NCBI GenBank assembly: GCA_014859755.1
Contig: JACUTO010000007.1
Coordinates: forward strand, 1-22,640
Length of the DNA stretch: 22,640 nt
Direction of reading: 5' to 3'
From: Candidatus Bathyarchaeota archaeon
GTDB taxonomy: Archaea > Thermoproteota > Bathyarchaeia > Bathyarchaeales > Bathyarchaeaceae
Made by a program: the position numbers and the translations under genes. Positions 5,977 to 13,619 of the stretch are shown piece after piece (within the stretch, counting starts at the first letter, position 1; every line of letters starts with the position of its first letter). The notes under the pieces are model-generated. The model did not search any database and was not told where the DNA came from. It worked only from the letters and a program-made list of their open reading frames with translations.

Positions 5977-8451
5977 TCATTCCCACCTGGGAGTCCATTC
6001 CCAGTCCTGTTTAGGTTTCTGAGTTGCTTGACCCCTGCTGCGTTCGCGCAGTTCAGCTAACTCTTCAAGTAGCATTTTCTGTTCGAGGCTTGCAACCAGC
6101 TTTCTCGTGCTGATCACGGCATCGGCGTTCACAGAAATGCTGTCGATTCCACAGCGAACTAGGAATCCGGTGAAGTCTGGAAGGTTTGAGGGACCTTCCC
6201 CGCAGATTGAAACGGTGCAGCCATGTTCATGAGCTACTTTGATTAGGTGGGCGAGTATCCGCTTGATGGCGGGGTCCCTCTCATCAAAGTATCCCATCGA
6301 TCCGAGCCGTTCCGAGTCGCGGTCGATCATGAGGATGCCTTGTGTCATGTCGTTTGAGCCTATTGAGTAGCCGTCGCAGAGTTTCGAGAATTCGTCGGCC
6401 ATTATGGCGATGGCTGGAGTTTCAGCCATAAACCATACCTGGAAGTCTCTAGACCTTTCAAGTCCCTCGTCCTTCATTATTTCTAGGCATTTCTTGGCTT
6501 CCCATACCGTTCTGATCATTGGAAGCATAACCCACACGTTTTTGAGACCCCACTCCTCTCTGCATTTTTTGATGGCCTTGCATTCCAGTCTGAAGGCTTT
6601 TTCGTACCATTCGCTTATGTATCGGCTGGCACCACGCCAACCCAGCATAGGATTCGCCTCCACTATCTCGTATTTTTCCCCACCCCTCAATTCTCTATAT
6701 TCGTTTGTTTTGAAGTCGCTGAGCCTCACGACCACGGGTCGCGGCTGTATGGCCCTCGCAACCGTGGCTATTCCCTCAGCCAACTTGTTTACAAACTTGT
6801 CGCCTTGCCCAGTTTCTAAGAGGTATAACGGGTGCTCTCCTATGTAGCTGGCTAGAATAAACTCGAGGCGCATGAGACCTATCCCATCGAAAGGAAGATC
6901 CTTATATTCTTCAATCATTTCGGGAACGCCTAAATTGAGGTAGATTTTGGTGGCTGTTATTGGAGCGGATGCAATCGCTGTTGGAGTAGGTGCAGTCGTT
7001 GGGGTAGTTGGATCTGTAAATTCACTCATAATTCCTTCGTAGACGACGCCGCTTTTTGCGTCCACGGTGTATTCTTGACCAGTTACCATCAATTTTGTGC
7101 CGTTTTCCGTTCCAACGATACAGGGGATGCCAAATTCTCGGCTGACTATAGCCGCGTGACAAGTGACTCCACCCTTGTCGGCGACTATTGCCCCTGACAA
7201 CCTCATGAAGGGCACGTAGTCCGGGTTGGTCATGGTGGTTACAAGCACGTCGCCTTTTTTCATAAGTTTGGAGGCATCTTCGGGCGTGAGGACGACTTTT
7301 GCTAAGCCAGCTCCTATGGCTCTCTTGCCAGCCGCTATTCCTCTAACAACAACCTTCCGTTCCACTGGCTGAGGAAATGGAGCTGGCGGCTTTGGGACCT
7401 CTATTTTTGGTGGCGCCTTTTCTAGGCTCCACACGGTTTCGGGTCTTGACTGAACGATTAAAACATTCTCCGGGAAAGGAAGGACTCGGTCAATGGCAAA
7501 TTCAATGTCTTGAGGGTGACCATAGTGTTCCTCGATGCGTTTGGAAAGTTCAGCGAGCCTTATGATCTCTTCGTCTGTTAGGCACTGTTGTTCCTGCCTA
7601 TTAGTGGGCACATCAGCATGAATCGTTTTGCCTGTTTTTGGATCGCGAATATACTCGACTGTTTTCTTGGCTATTTTCTTTTCCAAGATTTTCAGCGTCT
7701 TTTTGTCCACCACGTAGTTGTCTGGAGTTACGGAGCCTGATACAACCGACTCGCCGATTCCCCAGTTGGCTTCGATAACCATATGGTCTGATTCTCCTGT
7801 CACGGGGTTTATGGTAAAGATGACGCCGGCAGCCTTTGCGTTGACCATCTTTTGTACGCCAACGCTGATGAGAACTTGTTCATGTTTGAAGCCTTTTTCA
7901 GTTCGGTAGAAGATGGCTCTGGGCGTGAACAAGCTTGACCAGCATTTTACGGTTTTTTCGATAAGCTCCTTGGCTCCAGCCACGTTTAGATAGGTTTCTT
8001 GCTGTCCGGCGAAGGAGGCGTCAGGTAGGTCTTCAGCTGTTGCGCTTGATCGCACGGCTACGAGCGCCTTGGATGATTTGGTTCTTTTACCGAGTGTGGT
8101 GTATGCTTTCTTGATAGCCGTTTCTATGTCGCGTGGCATAGGGGTTGCTTCGATGAGTTTCCGAATTTCTTTTGAAGCTTTCTCGAACTGTTTTGGGTTG
8201 CTCACGTCGGTAACGGTTTCCTCGATGGTTTTGTATATTTTTTCGGCGAGGCCGGTTTTTGTGATGAATTTGTTATAGGCATAGGCGGTGACAGCGAAGC
8301 CCGGTGGGACAGGTATTCCAGCTTGAAGCATTTCTCCTAGGTTTGCGTTTTTGCCTCCAACGAGTGGAATGTCTTCTTTTCTCAAATCTTCAAACCATGT
8401 GATGAGTTTCTTTTTCTTGGACTGCTTCGTCGTTTTACTTGAACCCTGCAT
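5977..8451 (-). CDS. ppsA: Phosphoenolpyruvate synthase (pyruvate, water dikinase)
   Basis: PEP synthase converts pyruvate, ATP and water to PEP, AMP and phosphate, the entry to gluconeogenesis in archaea. The 824-residue product has the full domain order. The ATP-grasp half has VGGKNANLGEM (31-41) and VRSSATAEDLPDASFAGQQ (133-151). The swivelling phosphohistidine domain has GGVTCHAAIVSREFGIPC (His432). The C-terminal TIM barrel has GSNDMTQ and the catalytic-Cys motif SICGEGPSN. A Thr/Pro/Ala-rich linker at about 478-501 separates the last two domains, and a proline-rich stretch at about 347-365 separates the first two. ATG 8451 has GAGGTGA 6 nt upstream. It follows the L10e gene by 15 nt and is probably co-transcribed, an unusual partner for a ribosomal protein. 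Confidence 0.97.
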   Translation of the reverse strand: MQGSSKTTKQSKKKKLITWFEDLRKEDIPLVGGKNANLGEMLQAGIPVPPGFAVTAYAYNKFITKTGLAEKIYKTIEETVTDVSNPKQFEKASKEIRKLIEATPMPRDIETAIKKAYTTLGKRTKSSKALVAVRSSATAEDLPDASFAGQQETYLNVAGAKELIEKTVKCWSSLFTPRAIFYRTEKGFKHEQVLISVGVQKMVNAKAAGVIFTINPVTGESDHMVIEANWGIGESVVSGSVTPDNYVVDKKTLKILEKKIAKKTVEYIRDPKTGKTIHADVPTNRQEQQCLTDEEIIRLAELSKRIEEHYGHPQDIEFAIDRVLPFPENVLIVQSRPETVWSLEKAPPKIEVPKPPAPFPQPVERKVVVRGIAAGKRAIGAGLAKVVLTPEDASKLMKKGDVLVTTMTNPDYVPFMRLSGAIVADKGGVTCHAAIVSREFGIPCIVGTENGTKLMVTGQEYTVDAKSGVVYEGIMSEFTDPTTPTTAPTPTAIASAPITATKIYLNLGVPEMIEEYKDLPFDGIGLMRLEFILASYIGEHPLYLLETGQGDKFVNKLAEGIATVARAIQPRPVVVRLSDFKTNEYRELRGGEKYEIVEANPMLGWRGASRYISEWYEKAFRLECKAIKKCREEWGLKNVWVMLPMIRTVWEAKKCLEIMKDEGLERSRDFQVWFMAETPAIAIMADEFSKLCDGYSIGSNDMTQGILMIDRDSERLGSMGYFDERDPAIKRILAHLIKVAHEHGCTVSICGEGPSNLPDFTGFLVRCGIDSISVNADAVISTRKLVASLEQKMLLEELAELRERSRGQATQKPKQDWEWTPRWE

Positions 8452-8466
8452 CTTGGTTCACCTCAG

Positions 8467-8964
8467 TTAGTCTCCGATTTTCTCAATAATTATTCGGCAG
8501 GGTATGGGTAGTTTGGCTCCTCCCCGCTTTAAGGCCTCCTTTGCGACTTCGAGGCCATCCTCATTCACGTTAACCATTATAACTGCCTGGTCCGATTTCA
8601 CTCGTGCCGCGAGTCCTATGGGTTTCCCGAAGGCCCCTCTCATTCCGTCTTGAAGTCGATCTGCGTGCGCTCCAAAAATCATTTTGTTTTCACGCAACAC
8701 GACATGGGGATAGGGTAAAATTCGTAAAAGGTAACTGCTTCCCAATTTTAGTGAAAGAAATCTATTTGTTGCTATGCGTGCTGCTTCCAAGGCGTTGTGT
8801 CGAATTTGGGCTTCCTTCCGGGCGACCAAAAGAGCTTGATATTCAAAACTACCCGTGGGGTCGCCCATGGTGAATTTTGTTATTTTTGGCGGGGGAGAGC
8901 CTCGCATATACTTCTTTCTTGTGTAGGACTGGCCCTTTGCCTTTCGATAGTTGCGTGCCCTCAT
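8467..8964 (-). CDS. rpl10e: Large ribosomal subunit protein L10e (uL16)
   Basis: L10e/uL16 sits near the peptidyl transferase centre and the A-site tRNA elbow. The 165-residue product has MRARNYRKAKGQSYTRKKYM at its N-terminus, SPPPKITKFTMGD, HNALEAARIATNRFL, and DRLQDGMRGAFGKPIGLAARV near the tip that contacts tRNA. ATG 8964 is preceded by GAGGGA. A TTAAATAT box on the minus strand near 8996-9003 could be the promoter for this gene and ppsA. It lies 115 nt downstream of the dCTP deaminase-like gene and so probably starts a new unit. Confidence 0.96.
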   Translation of the reverse strand: MRARNYRKAKGQSYTRKKYMRGSPPPKITKFTMGDPTGSFEYQALLVARKEAQIRHNALEAARIATNRFLSLKLGSSYLLRILPYPHVVLRENKMIFGAHADRLQDGMRGAFGKPIGLAARVKSDQAVIMVNVNEDGLEVAKEALKRGGAKLPIPCRIIIEKIGD

Positions 8965-9079
8965 GATTTATCCCTCAATGGCCTCCAACCATGATATTTA
9001 AGCCTTTGTTAATAAACCATTCCTTACGGAAAGAATTGATTTGAAATCCGAATCATCAAAACAAAAGTTCTCGTAATTT

Positions 9080-9595
9080 CTATGGTGTTTCATTTTTGAA
9101 CCATATTTTGGCTAGTTCATCAAAGTTTGGAAAAACCTTCTTCAGAATTGGAAGATACATTTTTTTCTCGTCTTCGGTTACGTACTGGAATTGATATTGT
9201 CCCATGTAAGGGGATGGCCCGCCTTCTCTGGTTACGAACTCGATGTGCATGAAGGGGTCTCCTCTCTTAATCGTTATTGGCTGCCTGTCGTTGCTTAGGT
9301 TTACGAGTTCCAAGGCTAGTCTTCCAATGAAGCCGCTGTGAACCTTTGCAGCGTTAAGGAAGGATAATCCTCTTCTTCCATACTTGCTCTTCGCTGTGAG
9401 ATGAGCCACATAGTTCGGCGGCGTGAACACAACTTCATAGGAAATGAGGTTTTTATGTTCAAGATAATGTAACGTGGTTTCTTCGTTCACGGTTAGGATG
9501 TAACTGTCGCCGTCTAGGAGATTGTAGTCGAAGGGATAAATTATCTTATATTTTTCGATAAGTTCCATCAGCTTGTCTTTGCCGAGAATACACAT
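9080..9595 (-). CDS. dCTP deaminase / dUTPase family protein
   Basis: A 171-residue trimeric-dUTPase-fold protein of the Dcd type, which converts dCTP to dUTP to feed dTTP synthesis. The N-terminal LLDGDSYILTV resembles the Dcd block DPASYDLRLG. AKSKYGRRGL (68-77) supplies the Ser70/Arg74 pair, and FIGRLALELVN (89-99) supplies Glu96, equivalent to the catalytic Glu of E. coli Dcd. YMGQYQFQ near the end resembles the C-terminal substrate-closing segment. The DPG triplet normally found before the catalytic Glu is HSG here, so a true dUTPase step looks unlikely and even the deaminase role needs proof. GTG 9607 would add four residues. ATG 9595 has AAGGTGA at 8 nt and fits the family N-terminus better. 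It follows the GNAT gene almost without a gap. Confidence 0.78.
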   Translation of the reverse strand: MCILGKDKLMELIEKYKIIYPFDYNLLDGDSYILTVNEETTLHYLEHKNLISYEVVFTPPNYVAHLTAKSKYGRRGLSFLNAAKVHSGFIGRLALELVNLSNDRQPITIKRGDPFMHIEFVTREGGPSPYMGQYQFQYVTEDEKKMYLPILKKVFPNFDELAKIWFKNETP

Positions 9596-9608
9596 CCATT
9601 CATTCACC

Positions 9609-10094
9609 TTACCTTGGCAATACTATACCTCTACATTTATACTTCTTTTGGAAGGGGGTTCTCACCCGTTCTAACAACAAATATTCCGTGAGAAAGCCGT
9701 GCTTCTTGTATAAACGTATCGCTCTTTCGTTTTTCTTTTCGGTTCCTACGTGAAGTTCTACGATTCCTATCTCATCGGTTCGCTTGATTACTTCTTCCAA
9801 CAGTCTAGAACCCACACCCTTGCCTTGATAATCTTTGTGGATGAAAAAGTTGTTGATAGTTGCCTCGTTCCGTTTTTCCCAGATTGAGGGCAGAATATAG
9901 TAGTCAATGAAACCCACTACCTGATCATCTAACTCAGCCACAAGGATCACATAATTTTCTGTTGCCAAAAGTTTCTTTATCGCTCTTTCAGCCCAAGCTA
10001 CATCCTGCAGATAAATGGTCTTCAACACTTCGATGATGCCTTCAATATCTTTATTTGTAGCCTCTCGAATGACCAAATCACCTGCGAGTTTCAT
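9609..10094 (-). CDS. GNAT family N-acetyltransferase
   Basis: A single-domain acetyltransferase of 161 residues. The N-terminus reads VIREATNKDIEGIIEVL. The acetyl-CoA-binding motif A is FFIHKDYQGKGVGSRLLEEVI (about 83-103, with the Q-G-K-G-V-G loop). Motif B is ERAIRLYKKHGF (about 123-134). The layout resembles RimI-type enzymes, which acetylate protein N-termini, but many GNATs look alike and the substrate cannot be read from the sequence. It lies 54 nt after ksgA and directly before the dCTP deaminase-like gene on the same strand, in a translation-related run. Confidence 0.85.
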   Translation of the reverse strand: MKLAGDLVIREATNKDIEGIIEVLKTIYLQDVAWAERAIKKLLATENYVILVAELDDQVVGFIDYYILPSIWEKRNEATINNFFIHKDYQGKGVGSRLLEEVIKRTDEIGIVELHVGTEKKNERAIRLYKKHGFLTEYLLLERVRTPFQKKYKCRGIVLPR

Positions 10095-10148
10095 AATCCA
10101 TCCTTCGAAAAGATTGAACCATGGACAGAACTTTGAGCTTATGGGGGG

Positions 10149-10970
10149 TTAGAGCCTCCGAACGATTTCATTGGACAGGACACCAAAGTCTTCAGGCGCC
10201 AATTCCCGCACCCTTTTCGCATGAAAAACTAAGGAGTCAGCTAGTTCTACTGCGTTTCCTCCCTTTATCCCTCGCTTGCGCAAGAAGGGAATGATGGCGT
10301 TTCTCACCTTCTTGTTTCGTTGAGTGAAGAGTGTTCGCACGAGTTCTAGAAAGGTTTCTTCATCTTCTATCTGGAAGGGAGATTCCCTCGGTCTCAAACG
10401 CACGACCATGGAATCCACGTCCGGCTGGGGGTAAAACATTTCTTTGGGCGCGTAGTCCAAAAGCTCCGCTTCAGCTCGGTAATAGGTGGTGACGGTTAGC
10501 CTTCCATAATCTTTGCTGCCCACGGAAGCAACTAGCCTCTTAGCAAATTCCTTCTGGAAAGTTAAAACTGCGCAGTCAAATTTCCTTTCTAGAAGCCAGA
10601 ACAGAAGTGGAGATGAAATTGAGTAGGGAGGGGTGGAAACAAACTTGTTAAAGGGAGGGACAGAAACCTTGAGTACATCTCCCTCTATTAAGTCCACGTT
10701 CTGCAATTCGTGAAGTTGCTCTCTCAGTATCCCTATCAGTTTAGGATCAACCTCAACCGCAATAACCCTCTTACATTCACGAGAAAGAAGTTGCGTTAAA
10801 AAACCAAGCCCGGCTCCTACCTCCAAAACAACGTCATCGTCGGTTACAGACGCATACGATATCATTCTCTCCAACAGATCAGCGTTCACCACAAAATTTT
10901 GTCCCAAGCGTTTTTTAGGCAGAAACCTGTAAAGACGAAGGAGGCGCCTCGCCCTTTGAAGAAAACTCAT
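10149..10970 (-). CDS. ksgA: rRNA small-subunit adenine N6,N6-dimethyltransferase (KsgA/Dim1)
   Basis: KsgA/Dim1 dimethylates two adjacent adenines in the 3' hairpin of 16S rRNA and acts as a late check on small-subunit assembly. The 273-residue product has the RLGQNFVVNADLLERM N-terminus, SAM motif I EVGAGLGFLTQLL (50-62), VIAVEVDPKLI (motif II), IEGDVLKV (motif III), and a C-terminal domain with MFYPQPDVDSMVVRL and LVRTLFTQRNKKVRNAI. Motif IV reads STPPYSISSPL (112-122). The usual residue at the first position of N-L/I-P-Y is Asn, here Thr113, which is unusual. It starts 10 nt after the DUF655 stop, in the conserved order L21e-rpo4-DUF655-ksgA. Confidence 0.95.
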   Translation of the reverse strand: MSFLQRARRLLRLYRFLPKKRLGQNFVVNADLLERMISYASVTDDDVVLEVGAGLGFLTQLLSRECKRVIAVEVDPKLIGILREQLHELQNVDLIEGDVLKVSVPPFNKFVSTPPYSISSPLLFWLLERKFDCAVLTFQKEFAKRLVASVGSKDYGRLTVTTYYRAEAELLDYAPKEMFYPQPDVDSMVVRLRPRESPFQIEDEETFLELVRTLFTQRNKKVRNAIIPFLRKRGIKGGNAVELADSLVFHAKRVRELAPEDFGVLSNEIVRRL

Positions 10971-10980
10971 ATTTCTACCA

Positions 10981-11544
10981 CTAGGGTACTCTTGTAAACA
11001 GTCTGTATTTGCTTTCGCCAGCTAATTCCTCCAGAATCCTTTTCGCGATGAGCTTGGCGGGGTTAGGCATGTTAGCGCGTTGCTGCAAATCGTCGAAGCT
11101 TTGGAAAGGCCTTTTCTCTCTTTCATCAAGAATCTGCCACATGTATTTTTTTCCAATTCCCGGAATCAATTCCAACGCATGCATTCTAGGCGTTATCGCC
11201 TGGGCTGTGTTAAAGAAAATTACGAACCAGTTCTCCCGGTTAACCACCATTTTCTCCACCACCGCGGGGAGTTCCATCTTGGCGTTGGATGTTAATTCGT
11301 CGTAACCTATACGCCCGATGATATAGGTTATTTTTTCGCGGGCATCTTTCCCAACGTAAACTCTGTCATAAGTTTTGAGGACGACACCTTCCTTCGCGAT
11401 TGCTTCGAGAAGGGTGAAATATTCTTCTCCCACAACTTGAACAAGTGCGCCTGCTCGGTATCCTGGCCGGGATCCAGGCCTTCCATGGGGAAGATAATCG
11501 AGAATGTAAGCGTATTCTTCGTATCTTTTCTCGCTTTTTTCCAT
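10981..11544 (-). CDS. DUF655 family putative RNA-binding protein
   Basis: This 187-residue protein belongs to the archaeal DUF655 family (COG1491), predicted nucleic-acid-binding proteins without a fixed function. Visible features are YAYILDYLPHGRPG at the N-terminus, a central beta-rich portion (QVVGEEYFTLLEAI, RVYVGK), and a helix-hairpin-helix unit at LELIPGIGKKYMWQIL (124-139), followed by FQSFDDLQQRANMPNPAKLIAKRILEE, a second helical hairpin. Its steady place between rpo4 and ksgA suggests a role in transcription or rRNA handling, which is inference. ATG 11544 has only a weak purine-rich site upstream. Confidence 0.88.
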   Translation of the reverse strand: MEKSEKRYEEYAYILDYLPHGRPGSRPGYRAGALVQVVGEEYFTLLEAIAKEGVVLKTYDRVYVGKDAREKITYIIGRIGYDELTSNAKMELPAVVEKMVVNRENWFVIFFNTAQAITPRMHALELIPGIGKKYMWQILDEREKRPFQSFDDLQQRANMPNPAKLIAKRILEELAGESKYRLFTRVP

Positions 11545-11589
11545 TCTTTCCCCATCCGAGCTGATAGTAAATATGTTTAGAAGAAGCTC

Positions 11590-11928
11590 TTATTCCCTTT
11601 TTCTATACTCATCTAAGAAAGCCAGTATTCTTTCCAGCTTGGAGGTTTCCATTATTCTGCGTCCACTGGTTAAAAAAACTCTAATTTCTTGGATGCTTTC
11701 CGGCATGCAGTTTATGATTTGAACAGCCTCTTCTTCTTCCAATTCAAACTGCTCCGCGAGTTTGTTCACGAGGGTTTCTGCCATGCCAGGGTCAACTTTA
11801 GAGAATTTTGCCGCGTAATCCAGTGTCCTTCTCTGGAATTGATCTAATCGTTCTTCGCCTATGGCTTCCAGGGTTTCTTTTACCTGCGGAATCGTGATGG
11901 GCCGTTTCTTTAAGGCTTTTCTTGACAC
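11590..11928 (-). CDS. rpo4: RNA polymerase subunit Rpo4 (RpoF)
   Basis: Rpo4 forms the stalk of archaeal RNA polymerase with Rpo7 and helps open complex formation and RNA binding. The 112-residue product is all-helical in appearance, with ITIPQVKETLEAI, RRTLDYAAKFSKVDPGMAE (about 33-51) and the HRDC-like segment EEEEAVQIINCMPESIQEIRV (about 74-94). GTG 11928 lies 2 nt after the L21e stop, and its GAGGG ribosome site is inside the L21e coding end, so the two are translationally linked. The L21e-rpo4-DUF655-ksgA order is widely kept in archaea. Confidence 0.93.
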   Translation of the reverse strand: MSRKALKKRPITIPQVKETLEAIGEERLDQFQRRTLDYAAKFSKVDPGMAETLVNKLAEQFELEEEEAVQIINCMPESIQEIRVFLTSGRRIMETSKLERILAFLDEYRKRE

Positions 11929-11930
11929 TT

Positions 11931-12230
11931 TTATCCCTCTGCATGGGGTATTATATGCTCCGGGCGAACAATTATCTCTTTAACAGCCTTTCCCTGAGTG
12001 ACATTCACTACATAACTTCTGCCTCGCTTATTAACTATAACGCCGATTCTTCCATGATACCTCCGATGAGGCATGCCTTTATGAACGCTGGGCTCGATCT
12101 TAACCACAACTTTCTCTCCGGGTTTATACTCATAAAGTATTTTGCTGAGCCCGGTTTTTCCCCGTTCTCGAGGGTTTCTCCTTAAAAGGGAACGGGTTTT
12201 TCTGCGATATCCTTTCGCCTTCCTTCCCAT
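11931..12230 (-). CDS. rpl21e: Large ribosomal subunit protein L21e (eL21)
   Basis: A basic protein of 99 residues from ATG 12230 that binds 23S rRNA in the central protuberance region. It has the family features GRKAKGYRRKTRSLL, LYEYKPGEKVVVKIEPSVHKGMPHRRYHG and GRIGVIVNKRGRSYVV. ATG 12230 was chosen over TTG 12236 because GAGGGG upstream is spaced about 8-9 nt from the ATG and only 3 nt from the TTG. With this start the gene begins 2 nt after the pus10 stop. With the TTG it would overlap pus10 by a TTGA. Confidence 0.95.
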   Translation of the reverse strand: MGRKAKGYRRKTRSLLRRNPRERGKTGLSKILYEYKPGEKVVVKIEPSVHKGMPHRRYHGRIGVIVNKRGRSYVVNVTQGKAVKEIIVRPEHIIPHAEG

Positions 12231-12232
12231 TT

Positions 12233-13561
12233 TCAAGATCCCCTCATAACGACATTTAAAACGTCTAACTCGAGAGGCATAGCCTCAGCGTTAACAATCT
12301 TGGCTACACAGGGATCTGTTCGACCTTCATCTCCAGTTATTAACTCTTTGATATAAAGTCCCCCTTGACAACGTATTCTCATTTCCACACGGTTCGGCGT
12401 CAACCTCTTTATTTTCGCCTCATATATGTACTTTTCCCGAACCAGATCCGCTCTTCTATGTAAAACGCGTAGGGGTGTTTGTTGATGAACAACAGCGTTT
12501 GTGAAGGTTTTCTCCACAGTCTCTAACTCTTCATCCGAAACATTTCTGTCAAACTCAACGGTCGCTTTGTAAACTTTATCGGATGCCTCTGCCTTCTTCA
12601 ATTTTCTAACATCGTCTTTGCTGGCGAAACGAAGATTCAGAACCTCGACTTTACCCTGCGCTTGTTTATTGATGGTGTGCGCGAGATCCTGTAAATCTAT
12701 GTATCGCCTCTTGGGCTTTTTAATTTCCACAATGAAGGGTCTTCCCGGTCCCAGCATGCGAGCATCTACGTCTTCTCGTCCAGCCGCGTGGAATGAAATG
12801 TCCTCTCCCTCAGTTTTTTCTAACGTGGGTCCTGCAATGATTTCTTCAACGGATTCTGGATACATCTTTCCAGTCCAGTTGCATCTTGGGCATCCCTTTC
12901 CCCTACATTTTCTGCAAACCCATTTTGACTGGGGTATCCCGCGAATCAGTTTCCTGTATCTTCCTTCAACGTAGAGTGGGTTCGCTTGAAGCGCAACTTG
13001 TCCAGTGAAGGGGTTGAGGAGAACCACGACATCCGGTTTTTTGTATTCAGCCGCCTTCTTTGTGATTTCGGAGATTGTTTTTCCGATATCCCGACTAAAC
13101 TCGTTCCGCATGCTTTCTCCGTGTCTCACCTCAAACTCAGCCTTAAACTCGTCTTCCCTTTCCTCCATGTCGGTTGGCAATTCTACGCCAACGAGGAACG
13201 TGGTATATTCGTAAGCCTTCAGTTTTTCCAACGCGCTGTCTACTAGCTCTTCTAGGTGTTTAAATCGTCCCTGACAGAGGTAACATTCCCACTCTTTCCC
13301 CACCCTCTTCCTCATTCTCTTCAATATCTCAGCGGCCATGTCGAAGGACCCATTTGTTGCCACGGTTTTGAGGAGTGAGAACCCGGCTTTCTTTCCGGAT
13401 AACGCTAGCTGATGACCCCTCATGGTTAGGAGAAGTTTAAGGGCTTCACCTCGCTTCTGATTGCCCAGTCCGTAGCCTAGAAGGGCAAATTGCCTCCCTA
13501 AGCAGTGGTTGCAAAGGGGGTGTTTTTCAAGCATTTTTTGTGCCTTTTTAAGCATCTCCAT
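12233..13561 (-). CDS. pus10: tRNA pseudouridine synthase Pus10
   Basis: Pus10 makes pseudouridine 54 and 55 in the T loop of archaeal tRNAs. The 442-residue protein has an N-terminal zinc site built from Cys17/Cys20 (LCNHCLGRQF) and Cys93/Cys96 (CYLCQGRF), then a THUMP-type region (about 115-230). The C-terminal catalytic domain has HAAGREDVDARMLGPGRPF (258-276), in which the conserved Asp of the DVDAR segment is the nucleophile. A second small Cys cluster, CRKCRGKGCPRC (216-227), marks the domain junction. The length is normal. It lies between srp54 and L21e on the same strand. Confidence 0.95.
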   Translation of the reverse strand: MEMLKKAQKMLEKHPLCNHCLGRQFALLGYGLGNQKRGEALKLLLTMRGHQLALSGKKAGFSLLKTVATNGSFDMAAEILKRMRKRVGKEWECYLCQGRFKHLEELVDSALEKLKAYEYTTFLVGVELPTDMEEREDEFKAEFEVRHGESMRNEFSRDIGKTISEITKKAAEYKKPDVVVLLNPFTGQVALQANPLYVEGRYRKLIRGIPQSKWVCRKCRGKGCPRCNWTGKMYPESVEEIIAGPTLEKTEGEDISFHAAGREDVDARMLGPGRPFIVEIKKPKRRYIDLQDLAHTINKQAQGKVEVLNLRFASKDDVRKLKKAEASDKVYKATVEFDRNVSDEELETVEKTFTNAVVHQQTPLRVLHRRADLVREKYIYEAKIKRLTPNRVEMRIRCQGGLYIKELITGDEGRTDPCVAKIVNAEAMPLELDVLNVVMRGS

Positions 13562-13619
13562 GGAAGATTTCCTCTTTCCTCACCGTGCATTCTGTGGTGT
13601 TGAGGTTTCGATTCTTTAC

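Noticed and set aside
5977..8451. PEP synthase as pyruvate phosphate dikinase
   Set aside because: Domain order and length fit pyruvate, water dikinase, and the VRSSATAEDLPDASFAGQQ segment is the PEP synthase form.
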